Shown piece by piece: positions 53,229-60,225 of a stretch of DNA of 64,000 nucleotides. Within the stretch, counting starts at the first letter, position 1. The number at the start of each line of letters is the position of its first letter. This stretch comes from Pseudideonella sakaiensis. Its GTDB lineage: Bacteria; Pseudomonadota; Gammaproteobacteria; Burkholderiales; Burkholderiaceae_C. The position numbers and the translations under genes were made by a program. Under the pieces are notes generated by a model. The model did not search any database, was not told the DNA's origin, and was given only the letters and a program-made list of their open reading frames with translations. Location: the NCBI RefSeq assembly GCF_001293525.1, contig NZ_BBYR01000036.1, forward strand, positions 54,813 through 118,812, in the 5' to 3' direction.

Positions 53229-54125
53229 ATGGACCGCCTCGACGCGATGGCCGTGTTCACCGCGATCGCCGACGCCGGCAGCCTCTCCGGCGCCGGCCGC
53301 GCGCTGCACCTGCCGCTGGCCACGGTCAGCCGCAAGCTCGCCGACCTCGAGGCCCACCTCGGCACCCGCCTCGTCACGCGCACCACGCGCCGCCTGGAGC
53401 TGACCGAGGCCGGGCACGGCTACCTCGCCGCCTGCCGCCAGATCCTCGAGCGGGTGGACGAGGCCGAGCGCACCGCCGCCGGCGCCTACGCCGAGGTGAA
53501 GGGCACGCTGGTGGTGGCGGCGCCGATCGTGTTCGGCCGGCTGCACCTGGTGCCGCTGGCGGCCGAGTTCCTGGAGGCGCATCCCGCGGTCGACCTGCAG
53601 CTGATCCTGGGCGACCGCAATGTCGACCTGATCGACGCGCACGTCGACCTCGCGCTGCGCATCGGCGAGCTGCCGGACAGCGGCCTGGTGGCCACCCGCG
53701 TCGGCCGCGTGCGCCGCATCGTCTGCGCCAGCCCCGCCTACCTCGCGCGCCACGGCACGCCGCGCACGCCGGACGACCTCGCCGCGCACCGCTGCATCGC
53801 CTTCGCCGGGCTGGACGCCGCCACGCCGTGGAGCTTCGTCGGCGCCGGCGGCACGCGGCGGCTGGTGCCGGTGCGGCCGCGGCTGGGCGTCTCCACCGCC
53901 GAGGCCGCGCTCGACGCCGCCGAACTCGGCCTCGGCCTGACCCGCGTGCTGTCCTACCAGGCCGCCGACGCGCTGCGCCAGGGCCGGCTGGTGCGCGTGC
54001 TCGCCGACGACGAGCCGCCCGCGCTGCCCGTCAGCCTGGTCCACCCCGGCGGCGCCCGCCTGCCGATGAAGACCCGCGCCTTCCTCGACCTGGCCGCGGC
54101 GCGGCTGCGCGAGCGGCTGGCGTGA
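53229..54125 (+). CDS. LysR-family transcriptional regulator
   Basis: A 298-residue regulator with the typical N-terminal helix-turn-helix (MDRLDAMAVFTAIADAGSLSGAGRALHLPLATVSRKLADLE). The effector domain includes VVAAPIVFGRLHLVPLAAEFL and VDLALRIGELPDSGLVATRVGRVRRIVCASPAYLARHGTP, the last block being common to regulators of the CrgA-like branch. It is divergent from the PPOX-family gene, its likely target, and overlaps the following acetyltransferase gene by four bases (GTGA). The length and domain order are normal. Confidence 0.92.
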   Translation: MDRLDAMAVFTAIADAGSLSGAGRALHLPLATVSRKLADLEAHLGTRLVTRTTRRLELTEAGHGYLAACRQILERVDEAERTAAGAYAEVKGTLVVAAPIVFGRLHLVPLAAEFLEAHPAVDLQLILGDRNVDLIDAHVDLALRIGELPDSGLVATRVGRVRRIVCASPAYLARHGTPRTPDDLAAHRCIAFAGLDAATPWSFVGAGGTRRLVPVRPRLGVSTAEAALDAAELGLGLTRVLSYQAADALRQGRLVRVLADDEPPALPVSLVHPGGARLPMKTRAFLDLAAARLRERLA

Positions 54126-54676
54126 GCGCGGCGGGCCGCTCGCGGGTGCGCCCCGCCACGCCACGCGATGCCCCGGCCATCGCCGCGCTGCTCTGCGCCT
54201 CGCGCCGCGCCCACCTGCCCTATGCGCCGCTGGCCCACGGCGACGCCGAGGTGCGCGCCTGGGTGGCCGAGGTGCTGGTGCCGGGCGGGGGCGTGCACGT
54301 GCTGGAGGTCGACGTCGAGGCCGAGGCCGAGGCCGAAGACCCGGCGTCCCTCGCCCCCCGCATCGACGCCGTCCTCGCCCTCTCGCAGACCGCCGAGGCC
54401 GGCTGGATCGACCAGCTCTACGTGCGCCCGGGCTGCACCGGCCGCGGCCTCGGCGAGCGGCTGCTGCGGCTCGCGCTGGAGCGGCTCGCCGGGCCGGTGC
54501 GCCTGTACACCTTCCAGGCCAACACCGGCGCGCGCCGCTTCTACGAGCGGCACGGCTTCCGCGCGATCGCCGAGACGGACGGCGCCTGTAACGAGGAGCG
54601 CTGCCCGGACGTACTGTACGAGCGCCCGCCGGCGGCGGCGCCGGCGGCGTCCCCGCCCGGCAGCACCGGCCGCTGA
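54122..54676 (+). CDS. GNAT-family N-acetyltransferase
   Basis: A 184-residue acetyltransferase beginning at a GTG that overlaps the LysR stop. The acetyl-CoA-binding segment is visible as IDQLYVRPGCTGRGLGERLLRLAL (R/Q-x-x-G-x-G/A type). The C-terminal FQANTGARRFYERHGFRAI block is a standard GNAT strand-helix pair. The middle contains an acidic EAEAEAEDP insertion. The substrate is unknown. It is 115 bases upstream of egtB and may or may not be part of that operon. Confidence 0.85.
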   Translation: MSAAGRSRVRPATPRDAPAIAALLCASRRAHLPYAPLAHGDAEVRAWVAEVLVPGGGVHVLEVDVEAEAEAEDPASLAPRIDAVLALSQTAEAGWIDQLYVRPGCTGRGLGERLLRLALERLAGPVRLYTFQANTGARRFYERHGFRAIAETDGACNEERCPDVLYERPPAAAPAASPPGSTGR

Positions 54677-54791
54677 CAGGCGGCCCGCCCCCGGCACGCC
54701 CCTTGCCCCCGCCGCCGACCGCCTTCGCACCGGCCGAGGAAGACGAACCCGGCGCGCTTCTGTAAGCTGCACCTGACACACCCCCGCCTGG

Positions 54792-55973
54792 ATGACCCGC
54801 CTGCCCCCGCCCACCCTGCGCGCCCGCTACGACGCGGTGCGGGCCCACTCGCTCGCGCTGGCCGCGCCGCTCTCGGCCGAGGACCAGTGCGTGCAGCCGA
54901 TGCCCGACGCCAGCCCCACCAAGTGGCACCTCGCGCACACCACCTGGTTCTTCGAGACCCTGGTGCTGGCGCCGCTGCTGCCGGGCCACCGCCCGCACGA
55001 GCCGCGCTGGGCGCCACTCTTCAACAGCTACTACGAGGCGCTGGGCCCGCGCCACCCGCGCCCGCAGCGCGGGCTGCTGACGCGTCCCGCGCTGGCCGAG
55101 GTGCACGCCTGGCGCGCCGTGGTGGACGCCGGGGTGCACCGGCTGCTCGACCTGGCGCAGGACGATGCCGCGCTGCGCGAGCGCGCCGAGCCGCTGCTGG
55201 CGCTGGGCCTGCAGCACGAGCAGCAGCACCAGGAGCTGATCCTGACCGACATCCTCTACACGCTGGCGCAGAACCCGCTCGCCCCCGCGCTGCGCGCCGG
55301 CCCGCCGCCGGACGTGGCCGCAGCGCCCGAGGGCTGGGTGGCGCATCCGGGCGGCGCGGTGCCGATCGGCCATGCCGGCCCGGGCTTCGCGTTCGACAAC
55401 GAGACGCCGCGCCACGAGGCCCACCTGCAGCCCGTGGCCCTCGGCCGCCGGCTGGTGACGAACGCCGAGTACCAGGCCTTCGTCGACGACGGCGGCTACC
55501 GGCGCGCCGCGCTCTGGCTGTCCGACGGCTGGGCCGCGGTGCAGCAGCACGGCTGGACCGGCCCGCTGCACTGGCGCGACGATGGGATGGCCTTCGGCCT
55601 GCACGGCCTGCAGCCGCGCGCGCCGCAGGCGCCGGTGTGCCACCTCTCCTTCTACGAGGCCGCCGCCTATGCGGAATGGGCCGGCGCGCGGCTGCCCACC
55701 GAGTTCGAGTGGGAGGCGCTCGCCCCTGAGCTGGCGCAGGCCGACGACCAGGCCTGGCAGTGGACGCGCTCCTCCTACGACCCCTACCCCCGCTACCGGC
55801 CCTGGGCCGGCGCGGTGGGCGAGTACAACGGCAAGTTCATGGTCGGCCAGATCGTGCTGCGCGGCGGCAGCTGCGCCACCCCGCCCGGCCACGCGCGGCG
55901 CAGCTATCGCAACTTCTTCCCGCCGGCCGCGCGCTGGCAGTTCAGCGGGCTGCGGCTCGCGAAGGACCTGTGA
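54792..55973 (+). CDS. egtB: Hercynine oxygenase EgtB (ergothioneine synthesis)
   Basis: A 393-residue non-heme iron sulfoxide synthase that joins hercynine to gamma-glutamylcysteine or cysteine. The N-terminal DinB-like domain carries the iron-binding His set: KWHLAHTTWFFE near residue 50 and the HxxxH motif LQHEQQHQELILTD near 140. The C-terminal formylglycine-generating-enzyme-like domain contains TNAEYQAFVDDGGY, LPTEFEWE, QWTRSSYDPYP and the conserved HARRSYRNFFPPAARWQFSG. It overlaps the egtD start by four bases. No egtA, egtC or egtE is visible, so sulfur may come from cysteine or the C-S lyase may lie elsewhere. Confidence 0.93.
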   Translation: MTRLPPPTLRARYDAVRAHSLALAAPLSAEDQCVQPMPDASPTKWHLAHTTWFFETLVLAPLLPGHRPHEPRWAPLFNSYYEALGPRHPRPQRGLLTRPALAEVHAWRAVVDAGVHRLLDLAQDDAALRERAEPLLALGLQHEQQHQELILTDILYTLAQNPLAPALRAGPPPDVAAAPEGWVAHPGGAVPIGHAGPGFAFDNETPRHEAHLQPVALGRRLVTNAEYQAFVDDGGYRRAALWLSDGWAAVQQHGWTGPLHWRDDGMAFGLHGLQPRAPQAPVCHLSFYEAAAYAEWAGARLPTEFEWEALAPELAQADDQAWQWTRSSYDPYPRYRPWAGAVGEYNGKFMVGQIVLRGGSCATPPGHARRSYRNFFPPAARWQFSGLRLAKDL

Positions 55974-56929
55974 CGGTGGCCGCCCCGAGCCCGAACCCCG
56001 CCGGCGCCTTCGCCGCCGACCTGCTCGCCGGCCTCGCCACCCGCCCGCGCGCGGTGGCGCCGAAGTGGTTCTACGACGCAGAGGGCTCGGCGCTGTTCGA
56101 GCGCATCTGCGAGCAGCCCGAGTACTACCCCACGCGCACCGAGCTGGCGCTGCTGGACCAGCACGCCGAGGCCATGGCCGCCGCCATCGGCCCGGGCGCC
56201 GAGATCGTCGAGTTCGGCGCCGGCGCCAGCCGCAAGGTGCGCCTGCTGCTGGACGCGCTCGAGGCGCCCGCGGGCTTCGTGCCGGTGGACATCTCGGGCG
56301 AGCACCTGGAGGCCGCCGCCGAGGCCCTCCGCCGCGAGCGGCCGGGGCTGCGCGTGCGCCCCGTCGCGGGCGACTACACCGCGGGCCCGGCGCTGGCGCT
56401 GCCACCGGCCGCCGGCCGGCGCGTGGGCTTCTACCCCGGCAGCTCGATCGGCAACTTCGAGCCCGCCGCCGCCGAGGCGCTGCTGCGGCGCTTCCGCGGC
56501 GCGCTGGACGGCGGCGGCCTGCTGATCGGCGTGGACCTGGTCAAGTCGCCGGCGCTGCTGCACGCGGCCTACAACGACGCCGCCGGCGTCACCGCCGCCT
56601 TCAACCTGAACCTGCTGGCCCGCGCCAACCGCGAGCTGGGCGCCGACTTCGCGCTGGCGGCCTGGGAGCACGCGGCCTTCTACCACCCTGGGCTGCAGCG
56701 CATCGAGATGCACCTGGTGAGCCGCCGCGCGCAGCGCGTGCACCTGCTCGGCCGGGCCTTCGACATCGACGAAGGCGAGAGCCTGCACACCGAGAATTCC
56801 TGCAAGTACACCGTCGACGGCTTCCGGGCCCTGGCGCGCCGCGCCGGCTGGGCGCCGCAGGCGGTGTGGACCGACGCGCAGCGCCGTTTCGCGCTGCACT
56901 GGCTGCTCCCCGAGGACCCCGCGCCATGA
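55970..56929 (+). CDS. egtD: L-histidine N-alpha-methyltransferase EgtD
   Basis: A 319-residue SAM enzyme that trimethylates the alpha-amino group of histidine to hercynine, the substrate of EgtB. The start is the GTG at 55970 overlapping the egtB stop (GTGA); a second GTG follows at 55976. Signatures include PKWFYDAEGSALFERICEQPEYYPTR, the SAM-binding EFGAGASRKVRLLLDAL, FYPGSSIGNFEP and ENSCKYTVDGF. The length and motifs agree with mycobacterial and proteobacterial EgtD. Its stop overlaps the DUF427 gene start (ATGA), so all three genes are translationally coupled. Confidence 0.93.
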   Translation: MTVAAPSPNPAGAFAADLLAGLATRPRAVAPKWFYDAEGSALFERICEQPEYYPTRTELALLDQHAEAMAAAIGPGAEIVEFGAGASRKVRLLLDALEAPAGFVPVDISGEHLEAAAEALRRERPGLRVRPVAGDYTAGPALALPPAAGRRVGFYPGSSIGNFEPAAAEALLRRFRGALDGGGLLIGVDLVKSPALLHAAYNDAAGVTAAFNLNLLARANRELGADFALAAWEHAAFYHPGLQRIEMHLVSRRAQRVHLLGRAFDIDEGESLHTENSCKYTVDGFRALARRAGWAPQAVWTDAQRRFALHWLLPEDPAP

Positions 56930-57207
56930 AAGCCATCTGGAAGGACACCGTCATCGCGCAGAGCGACGACACCGTCGTCGTCGAAGGCAACCACTACTTC
57001 CCCGCCGACGCGGTGGACCCGCGCTACCTGCTGCCGAGCAACACCAGGACGCACTGCCACTGGAAGGGCGAGGCGCGCTACCACACGGTGTTCGTCAACG
57101 GCGACGCCAACCCCGACGCGGCCTGGTACTACCCGTCGCCGAGCGAGGCCGCCGCGCAGATCCAGGGGCGGATCGCGTTCTGGAAGGGCGTGAAGGTCGT
57201 CGAGTAG
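56926..57207 (+). CDS. DUF427 domain protein
   Basis: A 93-residue small protein of the DUF427 family. The fold is a short beta-barrel with conserved Trp residues (MKAIWKDTVIAQSDDTVVVEG, NHYFP, THCHWKGEARYH, AWYYPSPSE, FWKGVKVVE). It has no known enzymatic role. The start overlaps the egtD stop by four bases, which places it firmly in the ergothioneine operon. DUF427 proteins are frequent companions of small-molecule metabolism genes. A link to ergothioneine is suggested only by position. Confidence 0.88.
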   Translation: MKAIWKDTVIAQSDDTVVVEGNHYFPADAVDPRYLLPSNTRTHCHWKGEARYHTVFVNGDANPDAAWYYPSPSEAAAQIQGRIAFWKGVKVVE

Positions 57208-57246
57208 GCGCGGCCGGCGCCGGGGCGCGCCGGGCCGCGCGGCCCG

Positions 57247-57705
57247 TCAGTCCGCGCCCCACACGCCCGACCCGCCCTTGCGGATCAGTCGGCGATGCGC
57301 CGGGCCTCCTACGTGCTGTCGCTGAATCACCCGGTTGCCGAGCTTGCCGCCGAGGTTCGAGCTGGAATAGACGTAGAGGAAGCGGTTGCTCGCGAACTGC
57401 GGGTCGATCGCCACGCCCATCATCCCGGCCTGGCCGTCGCAGAAGAGATCGGCGCTGGTCGACGCATAGCCGCTGGTGCCGCCCAGCCCGTGCAGCTTGT
57501 TGATCGCGCCCGACGGCAGGCGCACCGACAGGCCCTTGCACTTCTCCGTGAAGAACATCGTGCCGTCCTTCATGAAGGCCATGTCCCACGGCGACTCGAT
57601 CTTGTCGACGACGTCCTCCGTCGCGACCGTCGGTGCCGCAGCCATCACGCTCCCCGCCAGCGCGGTGCCGAGCAGGCCCATCCACGCACGCACTGCCTTT
57701 GCCAT
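57247..57705 (-). pseudogene. Truncated PQQ-dependent sugar dehydrogenase-like gene
   Basis: A 152-residue open frame with a signal peptide (MAKAVRAWMGLLGTALAGSVMAAAP) followed by EDVVDKIESPWDMAFMKDGTMFFTEKCKG, GVAIDPQFASNRFLYVYSSSNLGGKLGNRVI. These are the first two blades of a soluble glucose/sorbosone dehydrogenase-type beta-propeller. The family is normally 350-450 residues; here homology stops after NRVI and the frame ends in the unrelated QRQHVGGPAHRRLIRKG. The remaining blades and PQQ-binding residues are missing. It is therefore a 5' remnant, probably after a deletion, with an intact promoter side. Confidence 0.75.
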
Positions 57706-57911
57706 GTCCCTGTCTCCTCGGTTGATGTGGTGTGCGGGCAGCTGCCTGCCCGGCCCATCGCACGGCCGGCACCGGCCGGGGCACGGCACCGGGGGCGGCG
57801 ATGAACCGCACCATCAGAAGACAGGGCCGGGCGGCCACGGAGCGAGTTAACCCGCAGCGGGGCCCAGGGCGGGAGTTCTTCCCGACCCGCCGCCCGGCGC
57901 GCCGCCGCCGC

Positions 57912-58280
57912 TCAGGCCTTCACCTCGACCACCTGCTCGAAGCCGCCGAAGATCATCCGCTTGCCGTCGAAGGGCATCGGCGGGTTGTCGGGGTTGGTCG
58001 GGTCCATGCGCGGATCCTCCATCATCTTCTTCATCGCCGCGTCGCGCGTGGCCTTGTCCGGCCACTCCACCCAGGAGAAGGCCACCGTCTCCTCCGCGGT
58101 GGCCTGGACGGCGCGGCGGAAATCGGTCAGCTTGCCGTCGGGCACGTCGGTGCCCCAGCCCTCGATCACGCGCAGCGCGCCGAGCTCGATGAACAGGCCG
58201 TCGAAGTGGCGCGCGTGGGCGATGAAGTCCTCGCGGCGGGCGGTCGGCACGGCGATCACGAAACCATCGATGTAGGGCAT
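57912..58280 (-). CDS. DUF1428 domain protein
   Basis: A 122-residue protein of the DUF1428 family (YbaA-like), a ferredoxin-fold alpha/beta barrel dimer related to dimeric stress-responsive domains. Recognisable segments are PYIDGFVIAVPTARREDFIAHAR, GALRVIEGWGTDVPDGKLTDF, VAFSWVEWPDKATRDAAMKKMM and KRMIFGGFEQVVEV. The length is normal. No reaction is known. It is a single gene; the region between it and the truncated dehydrogenase gene (57706-57911) shows no other gene. Confidence 0.88.
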   Translation of the reverse strand: MPYIDGFVIAVPTARREDFIAHARHFDGLFIELGALRVIEGWGTDVPDGKLTDFRRAVQATAEETVAFSWVEWPDKATRDAAMKKMMEDPRMDPTNPDNPPMPFDGKRMIFGGFEQVVEVKA

Positions 58281-58412
58281 GGGGGTCTCCGGTGGGTGGC
58301 GCGCGGGACGGCGCCGGTGGACATCCGACGAACGGCGGGGGCGTGGATCGACAGCGTGGCCGATCGGCCGCCGGCTGGCGATGGCGTCGGGCGGCAGGCG
58401 GCCTCCCGGAAT

Positions 58413-58440
58413 GTATTACCATGCTCCAATTCGGTAACAC
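58413..58440. promoter_or_regulatory. Inverted repeat GTATTACC-N12-GGTAACAC, candidate VapB/AbrB operator
   Basis: A near-perfect 8-bp inverted repeat (one mismatch; TTACC/GGTAA perfect) with a 12-base spacer lies 14 bases upstream of the antitoxin ATG. It is an AT-rich island in GC-rich DNA. AbrB-fold antitoxins bind such repeats to autorepress, and it would cover the promoter. Confidence 0.6.
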
Positions 58441-58453
58441 CCAGGAGAGCGGC

Positions 58454-58705
58454 ATGGCGACCACGCTGACGAGCAAAGGGCAGGTCACGATCCCGAAACG
58501 CATCCGCGACACGCTGGGCCTGCGGCCGGGCTCGGCGGTGGAGTTCTCGGTCAACGCGGCCCACGAGGTGGTCATCCACCCGCCCCGGGCGGCCGAGGGC
58601 GGCCCCGCTGCGGCGGCACGCGACCGCTTCGACGCGGTGCGCGGCCGCGCCGACGTGCCCTGGCGGACGGATGCGCTGATGAAGCTGCTGCGCGCCGACG
58701 ACTGA
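58454..58705 (+). CDS. vapB: AbrB/MazE-fold antitoxin (VapB-like)
   Basis: An 83-residue protein with an AGGAG ribosome-binding site. The N-terminal swapped-hairpin AbrB domain is clear: ATTLTSKGQVTIPKRIRDTLG, LRPGSAVEFSVNAAHEVVIHP. The C-terminal 35 residues (DRFDAVRGRADVPWRTDALMKLLRADD) form the usual toxin-binding helix. Its last base overlaps the first of the PIN toxin (TGATG), so translation is coupled. It probably neutralises the toxin and represses the operon via the upstream inverted repeat. Confidence 0.9.
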   Translation: MATTLTSKGQVTIPKRIRDTLGLRPGSAVEFSVNAAHEVVIHPPRAAEGGPAAAARDRFDAVRGRADVPWRTDALMKLLRADD

Positions 58706-59103
58706 TGGTCCTGGTGGACACCAACGTCCTCGTGGACGTGCTGCAGGACGACCCGCGCTGGGCCGAGTGGTCCATCGCCCAGCTGCGCGCCCAGGCGACG
58801 CTGCAGGCCCTGGCCATCAACCCGATCGTCTATGCCGAGCTGTCGCTCTCGTTCTCGAGCGCCGAGGCCCTCGACGACGTGGTGCGCACGATGGCGCTGG
58901 ACCTGCGCGAGATCCCCCGCCCCGCGCTCTTCCTCGCCGGCAAGGCCTTCGCCCTCTACCGCCGGCGCGGCGGCAGCCAGGGGCAGGTGCTGCCCGACTT
59001 CTTCATCGGCGCCCACGCCGCCGTCGAAGGCTGGCGCCTGCTGACCCGCGACGCCGCCCGCTACCGGACCTACTTCCCGACGCTCGACGTGGTCGCCCCC
59101 TGA
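58705..59103 (+). CDS. vapC: PIN-domain toxin (VapC-like ribonuclease)
   Basis: A 132-residue PIN-domain endoribonuclease. The metal-binding acids are visible: Asp5 in MVLVDTNVLVDVL, Glu in NPIVYAELSLSF, Asp in VLPDFFIGAHA and the conserved TRDAARYRTYFP ending. The Pro/Asp ending region is typical of the VapC group that pairs with AbrB antitoxins. Likely targets are tRNA or rRNA, not determinable here. It overlaps the antitoxin gene by one base. An 8-bp microsatellite follows eight bases after its stop. Confidence 0.9.
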   Translation: MVLVDTNVLVDVLQDDPRWAEWSIAQLRAQATLQALAINPIVYAELSLSFSSAEALDDVVRTMALDLREIPRPALFLAGKAFALYRRRGGSQGQVLPDFFIGAHAAVEGWRLLTRDAARYRTYFPTLDVVAP

Positions 59104-59110
59104 GCCGGTA

Positions 59111-59150
59111 GGCCGGTGGGCCGGCGGGCCGGCGGGCCGGCGGGCCGGCA
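59111..59150. repeat. 8-bp tandem repeat GGCCGGCG x5 after vapC
   Basis: Five units with period 8: GGCCGGTG, three perfect GGCCGGCG copies, then GGCCGGCA. Each unit contains CCGG, and GCCGGC occurs repeatedly. It lies in the 76-base gap between the vapC stop and the end of the convergent hypothetical gene. It could serve as a terminator-like stem but is more likely slippage-generated. Confidence 0.8.
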
Positions 59151-59179
59151 GTGCCACGGCCGCGCCGCGCCGCGCCGGC

Positions 59180-59614
59180 TCAGCCCCGGCGCGCCGCGCG
59201 CCGCCGCCCGGCCGGCGCGGCCTGCCGCAGCTCGGCCGCCTGCTGCAGCGCGTGCGCGCGCTGCTCGGAAAAGGCCAGCGCCGCGATCACCGGGCCCAGC
59301 ACCGCCCGCGCCGCCCCGGCGATGTCCGGCGCGCCGCCGCGCGCCTCGCCGGCACCGGCCGCCGCATCGAGGAAGGTGTCCAGCGTCACGAGCTGGCTCC
59401 AGGCCCAGCTGACCAGCGCGCCCGGCGCGGCCTGCGCGTGGAACAGCACCGCCGGCGGCTCATCGTCGCCGACGGTGATGCGGATGCCGCCGTGGCCCTC
59501 GGGCATCGCGCTCGGCGCCTCCTCGGGCAGGCCGGCCTCGGCCGCCAGCGCCGGGCCGGCCGCGCGCCGCGCGGGCCGCGGCGGCCGCTGCTTGCGGGGT
59601 GGGTGGGTGGACAT
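59180..59614 (-). CDS. Hypothetical protein divergent from an Xre regulator (144 aa)
   Basis: I do not recognise a family. The start has an AGAGGAG site, supporting a real gene. The N-terminal 30 residues are basic and Pro-rich, the middle (GGIRITVGDDEPPAVLFHAQAAPGALVSWAWSQLVTLDTFLDAA) is mixed alpha/beta, and the C-terminus (VIAALAFSEQRAHALQQAAELRQAA) is a helix with a basic end. There is no signal peptide. It is divergent from the Xre gene across a 140-base region with AT-rich stretches, so the two may be co-regulated. The basic ends would suit nucleic-acid binding. Confidence 0.55.
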   Translation of the reverse strand: MSTHPPRKQRPPRPARRAAGPALAAEAGLPEEAPSAMPEGHGGIRITVGDDEPPAVLFHAQAAPGALVSWAWSQLVTLDTFLDAAAGAGEARGGAPDIAGAARAVLGPVIAALAFSEQRAHALQQAAELRQAAPAGRRRAARRG

Positions 59615-59754
59615 CGCAGGCTCCTCTGAACGATTCGTCAGAATAGATGGACGAACGCCCGGGTGTCAACTTGCGTTGGCCGCTCCGTTCGTTTCGTAGA
59701 ATCCAACCCGGCACGCGCGCGTGCGATGCGCCCCACCGAGCAAGGGAACGAAGC

Positions 59755-60111
59755 ATGTCACTGGGCACCAAGCTGAGCGAACTGCGCACCCGCCAACGCG
59801 AATCGCTGCAGGCCGTCGCCACCGCCGTCGGCATCTCGAAGACCCACGTCTGGCAGCTCGAGAAAGGCAACAGCGGCAACCCCTCGATCGAGCTGCTGAA
59901 GAAACTCGCCGAACACTTCGGCGTGCCCCTGGCCTACCTCGCCGACACCGAGGGCGACGAATCGCTCGACGATGTGGAGGCGCGGCAGTTTCTGCGGGAC
60001 TTTCGGGCCTTGGGGGAGGAGGAGCGGGGGGTGTTGGTGGGGTTGATGAGGGTGTTGAAGGGGAGGGGGAGGGGGAGGGGGAACGCGAGCGGGGCTGGGG
60101 ATGAGGGGTGA
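59755..60111 (+). CDS. Xre-family helix-turn-helix regulator
   Basis: A 118-residue regulator. The N-terminal helix-turn-helix (TKLSELRTRQRESLQAVATAVGISKTHVWQLEKGNSGNPSIELLKKLAEHFGVPLAYL is the domain, residues 5-62) is followed by an acidic helix (ADTEGDESLDDVEARQFLRDFRALGEEERGVLVGLMRVL). The tail KGRGRGRGN is encoded by a G-run array. There is no metalloprotease domain. The gene is divergent from a hypothetical gene. The 3' half is noticeably richer in G on the coding strand than the rest of the window. Confidence 0.88.
   Translation: MSLGTKLSELRTRQRESLQAVATAVGISKTHVWQLEKGNSGNPSIELLKKLAEHFGVPLAYLADTEGDESLDDVEARQFLRDFRALGEEERGVLVGLMRVLKGRGRGRGNASGAGDEG
60060..60081 (+). repeat. G-quadruplex-forming run (GGGGGA array) at the end of the Xre gene
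   Basis: Four consecutive runs of 4-5 G separated by single A bases sit in the coding strand just before the Xre stop, encoding Lys/Gly/Arg alternation. The run spacing satisfies the classical four-tract G-quadruplex pattern with one-base loops. Further GGGG groups flank it (60009-60110). Confidence 0.75.
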
Positions 60112-60225
60112 TTGTGTGTGCGGGGCAGAGGTCGGTTGAGACTGACAGCGGTCACCTAGTTTGGCAGTACGGCTGGCCGCGCTCGCTCAAGAGCAGTCGT
60201 CCTGATCAATGAGGACGCCTTCCTC

